Source of the DNA: Loxodes magnus
Taxonomy: Eukaryota > Ciliophora > Karyorelictea > Loxodida > Loxodidae
NCBI GenBank assembly: GCA_946699065.1
Contig: CAMPDV010002018.1
Span: forward strand, 24,487 to 88,486
DNA: 64,000 bases
Direction: 5' to 3'
A model generated the notes under the pieces. The model was not told the DNA's origin. It made no database searches and saw only the letters and a program-made list of their open reading frames with translations. The position numbers and the translations under genes are program-made. Numbering within the stretch: position 1 is the stretch's first letter; each line of letters opens with the position of its first letter. Positions 12,805 to 24,950 of this stretch are shown piece by piece.

Positions 12805-14075
12805 TTTTAGAATAAACTTCCTAATTATAACCAATAAAGCAGTTTTTTCTATGAAAATAATTAAATCTTAATACTTCAAAAACAATTAAAAGGCTATTTT
12901 AACATAAATTTCGATAATAATTGAAAAGATGGTGGGAACTGAGAATAACTTTCGTGACTAAACTTTCTGGTATTATGGGTAGGAACAAGTTCCTTTCCTG
13001 TCACTGAGAAAGTTCCTGGTTAGAGTCATTTTCTGAAGGGAACGCTGTCTTTGAGATTATCCGCTCTTGGTAGGGGCTTGAAGCCTGGCTGCTCATAGCG
13101 ATGGAGTTCCCTAGCTGCTGTGCCTGGAGCACAACAGGATATCCCCGTTATTCCATACAAAGAGAGCGTCAAGTCGTGCAATCGGAAAAGAATTTCCGAT
13201 AAAAAAAATTTTTAGTTGAAATTAATTAAAATATCTTTCAATAATTTAAAATCCAATAAGCAGATTAAAGGCTAAGCCTTATTAGACTATTATTATCATC
13301 CTGGTACTTTGTAATAGAATAAATAAAATTACTTAAGATAAAATAACTTAATCATTTTATATCTAAAATTAAACATTCTTTATATTCTAACGCATAAGCA
13401 TATTCTTTAAATAACTATAAGAACTTTTTTAGAATATATTTAAATTTGCTTTTCTAAGCTGGCTCTAGGTTTTAAAAATTAATAAATAGAAATAAAGATA
13501 TGTTTTTCTTTAAGTATGGACTATTTGAAATTAAATTGAATCATGCTTCAAATAAAGTATGAACTAATAAATTTAATTTTAATTGTATTTATTTTATATA
13601 AGTTCATTAAGATTTAATTTCTTTCCTTAAATGATAAAGTTATTTTTTTAATTTAAATAAGATATTAAATGATATACTAAATCTAAGTTTGTCTCCCCTT
13701 ATCTATCTTTATCATGTCATTTAATAGTTTTTTAAGATGAATATTTATCTATATTGGAAGATTTATTTTTAGTTTTAGTCTTTACTAATTTATCTAAAAT
13801 ATAATTATTTAGCTTAAAGGCTATTTTTTCATTTACATTTTATGCTTTATTTAGCTTGACTTATTAACTTGAGAAATCTATAATATTTCTAGCTTAATAG
13901 TCACATTAATATTTTCTATTATTTCCAATTATAAAAATATACCTTTGAAGTATATTACCTATTATCTAAAACTGCAACATTTGTTATCGTTTTTTAAGGA
14001 TAAATCATAAATCTATGAATGTAAATGCCTTAGCTGGATCCAAAAGTAAATAACTAGCAATAGATTCTTCTACTA
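12805..14075 (-). pseudogene. Possible degraded reverse transcriptase, left-arm copy
   Basis: This is the mirror image of the better-read region at 24951-26000. On the minus strand it contains the same LLLDPAKAF-like segment (about 14010-14060), the Y-x-D-D-like segment (about 13290-13310) and the downstream EGLRFN-like segment (about 12810-12900). The 318 bp insertion at 12923-13240 splits the last two. See the right-arm entry for the case for and against. Confidence 0.3.
12916..13247. mobile_element. 318 bp GC-richer insertion with short inverted ends
   Basis: This sequence is absent from the corresponding place in the right arm (near 25.79 kb, which reads CGATAGTTTAAAATCC on the reverse strand). 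It is flanked by AATAATT (12916-12922 and 13241-13247). Its ends are GAAAAGAT and ATCTTTC, a 7-8 base imperfect inverted repeat. The core is far richer in GC than its surroundings and contains a perfect hairpin, ATCGGAAA-AGAA-TTTCCGAT (13181-13200). Both strands are open under this code, so coding cannot be judged. It may be a MITE-like DNA element or a SINE; the short inverted ends favour the former. The empty site is not exactly one copy of the flanking repeat, so the duplication is tentative. Confidence 0.65.
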
Positions 14076-15116
14076 ACTAACTATAACTATTGTTGGGACA
14101 ATAAAAATATTAATTTAGTAGACAATAAATTGTAATACACTATCATATTTTCTTATTATCTAATTTCCTTCCTATTATGCTTTTTTTAACTGTCTAACTT
14201 TGTTATATGTTTCAAGCGTAGATAAGCACTTTTTCTTTATTTAATTTACTTATAATTATATTCCTTGTTATTAAATCACTTAGAATTATTTTATTTAGCC
14301 CATTAGAGATTTTCAAATTTACTAAAGTTCCTAAGCAAAAAATTAAAAAACAAAAATTAAATTAAATTTTTAAATAAATTTAACTTAAAAACTATGAAAT
14401 AACAACAATTACCATTAGCGTTTTACGAAAAATTAACATTATCCCATAATCTAAAATATTATAATAGAGCCACTAAATAATAGATATTATATAAAAAATT
14501 AGAATTTTGCTCCAAATTTCCGTAGAGTTATCATTAAAATTTAAAAGAGTTAAAATTTAATTGTTATTGCGCTCAAAAGCTTTAAGTATTTATTTTAGTT
14601 TTTCTTTTTAATAATTTTTATCAAGCCATGCTATATTTAAGTATCATTTAAAATAATCCATCAATTTTTTTTAATTAAATACCTTTAAACAAGTATTTGA
14701 ATCTATCACTTTATCAACTATTATTACTCTATTAGTTGGTATTTTATACTTTATTTCAATTTATTTTTATCAATTTTATTGTTAACTTTACATAGATAGT
14801 TATTTATTGGAATGCACTGAATCCTTAATTTGCTTGGTTATAATTCATTTTTCTATGAAATTCTTACATCTCTAGAATGGCGTCTTAATGTTTATCTTTC
14901 TCTTTGTTATTCCAAAAAATATTTAAATCTTTATAAGTCTCAGCTATAAATTCATTAACTAATAACTTTATGTTTATAGATATTTTTAGTTTAAAAATGA
15001 AAAATTCTTTAAAAAAACAAATCTTAATTTTCTTCTTTTCCTCACTAAAATATTTTTGTAGAGATATATAGATATTAACTATATTAAGATTATAATTGAA
15101 TAAGTTAAATAAGTAT

Positions 15117-15735
15117 TCATTCCGCTATCAAAATTACATCGTAATTCCTACTTGCTTTGATTTTCATATTGCTTAACCACTTGTTTTCTTATATCTCTAC
15201 ATCAGATCTATAAACCTCGTACACAATACTTTCCTTTTTATCCTACTCACTCTATTAAATTTCTTGGCTTTTAATCTACTCTTTCCTCTCTATCTCTTAT
15301 AACTATCCACTTTTACGTAGCTTGTTTATTAAAGTTAAAGTATGACTCTTTACCTAGTTTTCGTTTCTTGTTCCTAAAATTTTAGATATTTATGACCATT
15401 TAAGTTAATTTGTTTTGCTATCTAACTCCAAGATTATTTTTCTATTTTAAGTCTAAATAAAATTTAGTCTTCTTAGAGACTCCAACTAGCTCTGTTACGA
15501 TTCCTAGAGTTATATCCTTTAAAGCTTCTTTTTCTCATTTGAGGAGCTTTTATTTAAGAGGTACACATTTGAGACAACTCTTCCTTCTGCAAAGAAGTAA
15601 GAGCGCTTGGACTAAAACTCTGACAAAGGGTACTGGGTATTAGATTATTTTACTGAAGACTTTGGTCTTAGTTATCTTTACTGATTTGAATAGAAAAAAA
15701 ATCAAGTGATTTTATAAGCTTATTATCTATTTCAT
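15117..15735 (-). pseudogene. Two-repeat Myb protein, copy 2 (deleted)
   Basis: It is read on the minus strand from the ATG at 15733-15735 to the conserved end TGA (15117-15119). It shares the leader, MRKRSFKGYN-like segment and first half of Myb repeat 1 with the intact copies. It lacks roughly 0.17 kb, from just after the segment AKQINF to the middle of repeat 2 (TGGTCATAAATATCT), which removes the third helix of repeat 1 and most of repeat 2. Small indels near the start also disturb the frame. It is nonfunctional. Confidence 0.85.
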
Positions 15736-15820
15736 GATTATAAAAGATGATTAATAGCCTTTTAAAGGATTACTGATCTAAACTAAAGGTAATTTAAATT
15801 AGAGATAATGATTAAAAGAA

Positions 15821-17735
15821 TGGTATTTTAGATAAACTGACTTAAGAAGGTTTTTAATAGTACCAGGATATAAATCTTAAGAGTAAATGATTAGAGACTG
15901 ATTAAATGATTAAATTGTATGGTAAATAAAATAGTTGATTGCTGTTTTTCTATCAGGTTGAAATATGATTTGAATGAAGGTATTTTCTATAATTAAATAG
16001 AATAACTTGTACTATAGAAAAGGTAGATACAAATGTTTAATAATAAAGTATTTATTTAATTTTTAGTTTAAAATACTTTTAATAAAAGATATACTTAAAA
16101 CTTTATTATAAATAAAGGCTAATATAATAACTTTCCACTTATTTATAGAAGTGCTCCATAGCTACTTTATTTATTTCTTAAGTTTTAATTTAATTATATT
16201 AAACTAAAATTTTAATTAAATCCTCATTTAGTTTAGCATTAATAAGGAAAAGTAGAATAAATAAAATATAATAAAGTATTTAAAAGTGATTCTAAAGAAT
16301 AAAAATGTATTAATAATAGAATAAATTTAGAAATACAATTTACTTATTTTAGAAAATTAACAATCAAGCCTCTTTTAAATTATACTTAAATAAAGTCAAA
16401 TCTATTATCAAATTATTATAAACTTTATTGAAAATGCTCGAATGCTAGTTAATATTAAGAAAATAGTTAAAAATAATTATTATAGCAAACTGTTGCTGCT
16501 AAATGACTAAATATTAATAAATAAGCTTGTATTTAAGCGATTGGCTAGAGAATTATTATTTTATTTTGGTTTTAAAATTATATATTTAGAAAGAGATTTT
16601 TAAATACATTTAAATTATTTTATAAATCATATAAGTAAAAGCGTATGTAGCTTAGAAATCTAAAATAATAAAAGAGCTGAAGCATAAAAGACAATTTATA
16701 AAATATTTTTAAGTATAAAAGATAAAAATTATTATTTTTTGGGAGCAAGTTAGATAAAAATGTTCTAGTAAATCAAAATAATTTTATGAAATAGTAGGGA
16801 AAACTCATAAAACAATTTATTGATATATATGTAAATAAATGATAAATGTTCCTAAGTTGCTTTACAGTTTAAAGGTTGCTATTTTAAATCTTTTTATTGT
16901 ATTGTCCATTTAGTGATAGAAATTAATTTACAAAAGTAGATTTTATTAATAGTTTAGGTCTATTATAATTTATTTTATATATCGAGCTATTTAAAAATTA
17001 AGTTAGTTTTATAAATATTAGACATTTTATAATGTTGTAGTTAAAGAAGCTCTTATAGATTAAAAGCTTATTTAATTTTATTGCTTTGAACTTATGATTT
17101 TAATTATTTAGTTGTTTGGTATTTCTTTAAAAATAGACTAATACCATAAAAACATATTAACCTTTCATTTAATTTTATACAAGTTACTATATTCCATTCA
17201 TTTCTTATTCACATCTTAACAAAATAATTAAAGATATACCAAGTTAATAGTAAATGAAACTAACACTCTATTAGTTTGATAATTAAAAATAAGATAAACT
17301 AATATTAATTAAAATTGACTTTCTAATATAAATAGATTCTTAACTTTCTAGTAAATAAAAGCAAACAGCAAACTAGTAATAAATATTTTATTATATATCC
17401 TGCTTTTAAGAAAGAATGGCTTATTCTAGTTGTAATGGTTTTCTTTATTTACTATTATATTTCCTTTTATTATTTACCTATTCTTCATAATTTAACTCTA
17501 ATAAGGTTTTGCTTTATGTATGTAATTAATATAAGAATGCTAATAGTTAATTATCAAGATATTTAAGACTTACACTAAGTAGATTTATAAGTAATAATCC
17601 TTTAATTATTTTATTCACTAGTTAGTAGAAAGCCACTATAGTTTAATAGTAAACTGGAAGGAATTCTTATGAAGTTATCTTATTTAACTATATTTATATA
17701 AACGGAGGCTTTAATTATTACTTTACAATTTTAGA
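15821..17735. other. AT-rich DNA between the inverted arms
   Basis: I recognise no gene or RNA here. It could contain upstream parts of the LINE whose 3' end follows, but no endonuclease or reverse-transcriptase motif could be read. Confidence 0.5.
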
Positions 17736-18578
17736 TTAAAAGCTTAGTATAAACTTGGGATTAAAAAGCAATCTTTGCTAGGAGTAGCTTAGACATTGAA
17801 GGAAAGACACTTAATAGGTAGCTCAATTTGTTAACTATGCAAAAATGGCAAAGAAGATGAGGACCATATAAGAAATAATTGTATTGTATACTAAGAAGAA
17901 AAATAATTATTCATATCGAAGATATAAAAATAGTATTCAAGAATAATATAGTCAGAGAAAGTTTTTTACGTTTGGACTTAATAGAAATTGTTTGAGGAAA
18001 TAATAAATCATTAAAATCTTATAAGATCATTGCAAATATAACTTAGAATTGAAAAAGATGCAGCCATTAAAGACTATGAAAAAGGTCTAATGGAGAAAAG
18101 AAAAGAAGGATATATAAAAAAACTTTACCATTTTTTTAAAACAAAGGGAAATATTATAGTGCTGGAACAATTAAACACACATGAATTTTCATCTAGCTCT
18201 CGAAAGAGAAAAAAAACTAGATTAATAAGCATTGTATTAATTTTAGGCTAATATCGAATCAAAATTAAAAAACAGTTAAAAAAGATTTACTGATTAATTG
18301 AGGATGGAGAAAATGGATAAACAATATAGGAAAAAAATATATAGAAAAGCGAATATTCATGCTTTAGAATTAATTTTCAGGAAATAGATTCAAATCTTTA
18401 TAGCGAAATGATGGGCCTAATTGAAGAAGAGTTAGAACAAGAAGAATAACAATAAAAAGAGCTTATAAAGGCGGAAAATATGTAATATTAACATATAACA
18501 TATACAATTTAATTGTGGATAACCAAACAAAAGTGGCTCCACATTAATCTAATATTATTATTATTATTATATAAATGA
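17736..18578 (+). mobile_element. 3' end of a LINE-like retrotransposon (ORF2 C-terminus)
   Basis: In the frame ending at TGA 18576-18578, about 270 codons contain one internal TGA (read as Trp). The frame includes QSLLGVAQTLKERHLIGSS followed by CQLCKNGKEDEDHIRNNC (17829-17882), a CX2CX8HX4C finger. This matches the C-terminal zinc finger that follows the reverse transcriptase in many LINE ORF2 proteins (C-P-x-C...E-D/T...H-x4-C). Charged helices follow (AIKDYEKGLMEKRKEGY, EEELEQEE). The sequence ends in an ATT repeat (18553-18570), the same tail as retroelements B and C. Upstream reverse transcriptase was not found, so the copy looks 5'-truncated; its left edge is a guess. Confidence 0.65.
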
Positions 18579-18890
18579 GGAGGAGCATTCCTCCTACTGA
18601 AACTGACTTAAACTCTGGTACTAGGAAGTACCCCATAAATGAAAAACCAGCCAAAAGAAGAGAAGACAAGATCGAAGAGACATTAAGTAGCATTAATGAT
18701 GAAAGATGCCAGATACTAAGATCTCTTAGGGTAGCATTCCAACCGCTGCCCTTTATAAGACAAAACTCACAAGGGAGTACTAGCACTGTGGAAGACTTCA
18801 ACAAGGAATTTTTTAACTTTAAAAATCTTTATTAAAGAGTTGCACACCGTTGAGGTGCTACGCGCTCTATAATCTCATTTATTATTTACT
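18571..18890 (+). mobile_element. SINE-like element F
   Basis: A GC-richer block starts directly after the LINE ATT tail. It contains two perfect hairpins near its start (GGAGGAG..CTCCT-type at 18579-18595 and GGTACT-AGGA-AGTACC at 18617-18632). It ends with GAGGTGCTACGCGCTCTATA (from 18852) followed by an ATT/ATTT-rich tail. The same 23-base end, with one mismatch, closes the element at 49986-50412, so it is a shared 3' module, as SINEs often borrow from their partner LINE. The plus frame is free of all three stop triplets for about 86 codons, but no protein family is recognisable and I do not call a gene. Confidence 0.6.
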
Positions 18891-21027
18891 ATTATTTATA
18901 TCTAACTAAAATCTCTATGAAGAATTTGCTATTATAACAATTAATAATAGAATATATTAAACTTATATGTGATTTGATAATTTTTGTGCAAGATAGTTAA
19001 AGAAATAGGATATAAACTGCATAAAAGATATTGAAGTATTTATTAAGATTATATTGCGTTATTTTGGTAGATCTAGCTTAATCATCATTAATCTTCTTAT
19101 TTCTATCTTAAATAGGGTTAGCTAGGCTAATCATCAAAGCACTTTAGAATGCTAAATAAAATATTAATAATAATGGTATTTATATAACTAGCCTTATTTG
19201 ATATCATTTACAGTATGCTATCTAATATTATTAGTAATAGTCACATATCAATTAAGATAATAAAAAACAATGTTTAATAGAATATTTATATACTTATAAT
19301 TATAAAAGTTAAGCAGCCTATTTTATTTAATAACTAAAAAGGAAAGCTAATTAAATATTTTTATAGTAGCTCATCAACCTAGAAATTACTTAATTATACT
19401 CAAATTATTTAAAGAAGATAAAAAATTCTAATTTTTAAATTTAAGATAAATAAACATTAGTGGAATAGTAAGGATGCTCAAATAATAGAAAGCAATGCTT
19501 CTAATAGTTATAAACTAATTTCAGTCACTGCTTTGGTCAATCTTAAGTTAGATTTATAATATTGCCTTTGAATATTTTATTGCAATTATATTAAATATAT
19601 TTGACTGCATTTGAAAGGCAATAAATATAATAAATTTTAAGCTCTTTAATCATATATTTAATATTGCTTTATATTTCATTCAATTTTAAAAAGTTATATT
19701 ATAATATTTTTAAACTTTATGCTTGTGTTTAATAATAACCTGATAAATAAAATTTAGGTTTATATATTTAAAACTAAGTTAAGAATATCATATTGCCTAT
19801 AGTAATAGTCTTTTACCTTCATTTTTTATTTTTGTTTATTTTAAGAAAGCCTTTCTTCTTATCTACAATTTAGTTTATTCTTATACTTTAGATTCAAAAT
19901 ATTTAGATAAATTAGTATTTACATTCTAAAACATTTTTGATAGATTTTCTTTTATTTTCTTAGGACTTTTAATTATTTTTATCATTATTGTAATTTAAAT
20001 AATTTAATCCTTTTACTAATAAAAAGAAACTTGTAATCAGATCAAAGAGGTATTTTAGATATTCTTGCTTTTTGCACTAATTATACACAGTTATTCTAAT
20101 TTTGTATCTAGATAATTATTTTATCTTTTACTAAAAACTTTATTTCCTATTTATTATTTAAGCATGAATTAAGGCAAACAGCCAAGCTATTGATAAGATA
20201 TTCAATTTGTAAGCTTATACACATTTTTTTATAATTCTTAAGGTGTTTATCAACCATCAAATTGGTTAAGTTTTATAAAATGTTATCATGCTTTTCTAAA
20301 CACTATTGATTATGCTTATATAAGAAATATAATTTATATCTTAAACTAAGTTAATTTAATTATAATTACCTTAATTTAATTAAGTTCTTTATTAATAATT
20401 CATTTTAGAAGAGAAATAACTTTAATGCAAATGCTAATTAATTTAAGTAATTTATATAGACACTTCATTTTAAATATGCTTATAGAGTTCAACCATCGAT
20501 TCTTTTTCTTCCTTCATTTCACCCTTGCTTCTTGTTCTTTCTTGATTTTCTTCTTTAGACTCTAAATAATTCTTTCTATCATGCCCTTAATCTTCGTATT
20601 TTAGTTTTTAAAAAAGCAACTTAAAAGCTAAAATATGAAAAGTTATTTTATTTAAGTTTTAAACAGAAATTTAATAAATGTTAGCTATTAGATTTACAAA
20701 AGAAAAAAGAATAAAATTCTAAGATAAAAAAGTAAATTTGTTCTAAACTATTTCTTAATTAAGTGATTTACATAAAAGACTTTTATAGCTTCTTAACAAA
20801 ACGATATTTACTTTAAATTATTTTTATATATTATAAAAGACTCTTATACTAATAGTTATATAATTGCTTAACACTTATATCTTCTAAACATTTTAGTAAA
20901 ATGTTAAATTTAATTAGCAAAACATATTAAATAAAGCATTTACATTTCAACAGGAGTTTTAATAAATTCATTTTAATAGTTTACACTAAATAATTAAAAT
21001 ATATTATTATATATTATATTTTTTTTA
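18891..21027. other. AT-rich DNA between the inverted arms
   Basis: I see no gene, RNA or clear repeat here. Confidence 0.55.
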
Positions 21028-21576
21028 ATGGATCCTCGATTCTAGTCAACAAAGTAGGTAATCTGGTGCAGTCATGTCTGCATTGCAAGTACTCTTGCAA
21101 TAGGCACCTCCATAAACATGGAAAGACGTGCCCATTGTGTGAAAAACCTTACTTATTTAAGTTTTTCCTTATCGGTAGGAGAATCTGACTAGTAGCACTG
21201 ATGTCCAGATCTCAGAGTTATCCTGATCCACATGTCACTAATCTGATCAGAAATTGGAAAGCATCAAAGATATGACTGAGACAATTATAACTTTTATCTA
21301 AGATAATTTATTTCGATTACTGCATTTAAAGGAAATTCGAAATATTCTCTTATCCCTCCCAACTCAAACCTTCAGAAAGGATTGAAAAATTTTGAGAATG
21401 AAGTCAATCAATTTTGATTTTAAAGAAGGAGTGAAGAAGATGATAATCGAAGAGACAAGGTGAAACAAAAAATTTTACAGGACTAATACTGATAGTAAAT
21501 ATGGTTTTCTTTATTAATCATGGTGATCCAAATAATAGCAATATCACTCTAATTTATTTATTTATTTATAAGGTAA
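21028..21576 (+). mobile_element. SINE-like element G
   Basis: A GC-richer insert begins at ATGGATCCTCGATTC and ends in an ATTT repeat (about 21553-21574). Its first 45 bases share the pattern GTCA..AA..AGTAGG..ATCTGGTGCAGT with the start of element H (49986-50032), after which the two diverge. That makes a common 5' head likely, possibly an internal RNA polymerase III promoter. I could not fit convincing A and B boxes, so the promoter role is a guess. Coding cannot be tested under this code. Confidence 0.6.
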
Positions 21577-23025
21577 AAATACTTAAATAAAAATTTGTTA
21601 ATAATATAGAGAAAAGTAAAATAGATTTGCATAAAATATTTCTTATAAATAAAAATTATTTAATTATAAAATACCTTATAGTTTTAATTTAATTGCAAAA
21701 GAATAAAAAACAATTCAAATAATAAGAAATTAGCTATATATTTGCAAGCTTATACTTAGTTTAAAAAAGAATATATTTATAAATATTATAAAATATAAAA
21801 GATGAATTAATATAAACAATAATTTAAGTGTATATTAGAAAAAGATAATCCATATATAAAATAAGGAATACATGTTTATCCAAGGATGATTCATTGTCAA
21901 AATTAAATCAATCTAATCATAAAAAACATTTTAGTTGTATCTTAAAAATTATATTAAGTATTAATGTAGCAAAATATATAAACTTCTTTTATAGCTTAAA
22001 CTAAATAACACATCACTTCTTCTCCTACTAATATGTATTAAAAAAGTAATTATACTTAGACTACCTTATATATTTTATTAACCCTAGTAGCTTTATAAAT
22101 TCATTTAGAAAAAAATAATAATTAAAATCCTTATTTAATACCTTTTATTTAAGTTATTGTTAGTTATTAAGATACTTACTTAAATTTTTATCTTTCAAAT
22201 TCTCTTATAAAAGATATAAGCTTTCATAATTAATTTTTAAAACAAAGTAGCAAGTTAATTGGAATATTTAAACTAAAGCTATAAAAATCTTATAATTTAA
22301 ATTTTTCAAAGGTTTTTATTAATTTAATCTTTCTAATATTTTAATATAGCAAGGCGTTTATAAACTAATTTGAAATCTACTTCTTTTGTAAATAAACAAG
22401 TTTTAAAATAGACCCGTTCATATATAGCTTAGGCTTTTAAAGAATAAAATAATATAAAGTATTAAATTAATATAAAAGAAGCTTTAATACACTTATAAGG
22501 AGACAAAGTTAAATTATTAAAAGTTATACCCAAATGTTTAAATACCCTAATATTATATTGCTTATTTGCAAGTTTTCTTTATTTTAAAACATGAAAAATG
22601 TATTAAAATACATTATAATTAATAAAGAACAAAATAAATAAACTCTAAAATGATTTCTAATTATTGGCAAATATATTTATCTCTCTTAAGAAGAATGTTT
22701 TTTTACTTTATTAGGTAAATTCAATTTTGGTGTAAGATAACTGCTATATAATTGTAAAACTAAAAATATCTGATTAGCCTTCTTTATGATAAATATTTCA
22801 TTAAAATAAGCAAAATGATAAATATAATTATTAATAACTCTAGTTAAATTATTTATTTTTTAATTAAATTAATATTTTTCAATTTTAGAATCATTTCCTT
22901 AACTGATAATCTTATTTCTTTTATAATATCTTTCATCTTAATCGATATTTTTATCTGATATAACTAAAGGAATGAAATAAATAGCCTAATATTTATATAC
23001 TTCATGCACTTTAATTATTTTTATT
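21577..23025. other. AT-rich DNA between the inverted arms
   Basis: I recognise nothing here. The right arm of the inverted repeat begins at its end. Confidence 0.55.
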
Positions 23026-23134
23026 TAGATTAATTATTATATCACTTTCTCTTCATCTTTATTCTAATATTTATTTACAATTTTTTATTTAAATCAGAAT
23101 ACCTTTTTAAAGCCATTCATCTCATTTTATAAAA

Positions 23135-23920
23135 ATGAAGTTGCTTAGCTTATAAAATTACTTAGTTGAGACTATTCAAGTCAGTTACGATTAATAAGAT
23201 CAAAGTCTTCAGTAAGGTAGTCTAATACCCAGTACCCTTTGTCAGAGTTTTAGTCCAAGCGCTCTTACTTCTTAGCAGAAGGAAGAGTTGCATCAAATAT
23301 GTAACTCTTAAATAAAAATTCCTCAAATGAGAAAAAGAAGCTTCAAAGGATACAACTCTAAGAATCGCAACAGAGCTAGTTGGAGTCTCTAAGAAGATTA
23401 AATTTTATTTAGACTTAAAATAGAAAAATAATCTTGGAGTTAGATAGCAAAACAAATTAACTTCTAACTTTATGAAAATAGATAAGTAAAAGATGCGAAG
23501 CAAGTAAGAGAAAGATGGACTAATTACTTAAATCCTTATTTAAAAAGTAAGTTTTAAGATTTAGAAGGAGAATGAACGGAATAAGAAAACGAAGTTCTAG
23601 TGAACTTATATTTAAAGTTAGGACCTAAATGGAGTTAAATATCTAAAATGTTAGGAACAAGAAATGAAAACTAGATAAAGAGTCACACTTTAACTTTAAT
23701 AAGCAAGTTGAGTAAAAGTGGATAGTTATAAGAGATTGAGAAGAAAGAGTAGAGTAAAAGCCAAGAAATTTAATAGAGTTAATAGAGTGAGTAGGGTAAA
23801 AAGGAAAGTATTGTGTACGAGGTTTAAAGATTTGATGGTGAAGTGTAAGAAATAAAGTGGTTAAGTAATATAAAAATCAAAGAAAGTGGGAATTACGAAG
23901 TAATTTTGATAGCGGAATGA
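23135..23920 (+). CDS. Two-repeat Myb DNA-binding protein, copy 3 (intact)
   Basis: This gene encodes 261 residues, from ATGAAGTTGCTTAGC to TGA. Residues 1-78 are a Gln/Ser-rich leader. Myb repeat 1 (about 80-132) has its three Trp in ASWSLQED, KQSWSQIA and RERWTNYLNP. Repeat 2 (about 145-192) has GEWTEQENEVL, GPKWSQISKML and the recognition helix TRNENQIKSHTLTLI. The first Trp of repeat 2 is TGA (23573-23575). The tail ends YEVILIAE. R2R3-type Myb pairs bind DNA, so a nuclear role is expected. Length and frame match copy 4 exactly, and many differences between the two are silent or conservative, which suggests both were under selection. The gene sits at the edge of the repeat arm, with its partner copy inverted 8 kb away. 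It may be a transposon-borne regulator or a host gene caught in the duplication. Confidence 0.9.
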
Positions 23921-24950
23921 ATACTTATTTAACTTATTCAATTATAATCTTAATATAGTTAATATCTATATATCTCTACAAAAATATTTTAGCGAGGAAA
24001 AGAAGAAAATTAAGATTTATTTTCTTTTATGAATTTTTCATTTTTAAACTAAAAATATCTATAAACATAAAGTTATTAGTTAATGAATTTATAGCTGAGA
24101 TTTATAAAGATTTAAATATTTTTTGGAATAACAAAGAGAAAGATAAACATTAAGACGCCATTCTAGAGATGTAAGAATTTCATAGAAAAATGAATTATAA
24201 CCAAGCGAATTAAGGATTCAGTGCATTCCAATAAATAACTAGCTATTTAAAGTTAACAATAAAATTGATAAAAATAAATTGAAATAAAGTATAAAATACC
24301 AACTAATAGAGTAATAATAGTTGATAAAGTGATAGATTCAAATACTTGTTTAAAGGTATTTAATTAAAAAAAATTGATGGATTATTTTAAATGATACTTA
24401 AATTTAGCATGGCTTGATAAAAAATATTAAAAAGAAAAACTAAAATAAATACTTAAAGCTTTTGAGCGCAATAACAATTAAATTTTAACTCTTTTAAATT
24501 TTAATGATAACTCGACGGAAATTTGGAGCAAAATTCTAATTTTTTATGTAATATCTATTATTTAGTGGCTCTATTATAATATTTTAGATTATGGGATAAT
24601 GTTAATTTTTCGTAAAACGCTAATGGTAATTGTTGTTATTTCATAGTTTTTAAGTTAAATTTATTTAAAAATTTAATTTTTGTTTTTTAATTTTTTGCTT
24701 AGGAACTTTAGTAAATTTGAAAATCTCTAATGGGCTAAATAAAATAATTCTAAGTGATTTAATAACAAGGAATATAATTATAAGTAAATTAAATAAAGAA
24801 AAAGTGCTTATCTACGCTTGAAACATATAACAAAGTTAGACAGTTAAAAAAAGCATAATAGGAAGGAAATTAGATAATAAGAAAATATGATAGTGTATTA
24901 CAATTTATTGTCTACTAAATTAATATTTTTATTGTCCCAACAATAGTTAT

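Larger units (their letters stand above)
4181..15820. repeat. Left arm of a large inverted repeat
   Basis: The arm begins at TTGATAAGTCATAT (4181) and matches the reverse complement of about 23.03-33.66 kb over almost its whole length. By eye, differences are scattered substitutions and small indels plus two clean insertions present only here (11959-12795 and 12923-13240). It contains an outward flank (4181-5960), a Myb copy on the plus strand (5961-6754), a long AT-rich interior, and a second, damaged Myb copy on the minus strand (15117-15735). The two Myb copies face inward, so the interior could be a transposon with roughly 0.8 kb terminal inverted repeats. The homology to the other arm nevertheless continues some 1.7 kb beyond the outer Myb copy. 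I found no certain gene in the interior; a possible degraded reverse transcriptase is listed separately. Confidence 0.9.

Noticed and set aside
18544-18804. 86-codon minus-strand frame lacking all three stop triplets
   Set aside because: It is antisense to SINE-like element F, which is GC-richer and so lacks stops by composition on both strands. No motif is present.
21180-21270. Hammerhead-like CTGATG strings in element G
   Set aside because: The conserved CUGANGA and GAAA cores are not both present in a foldable order.
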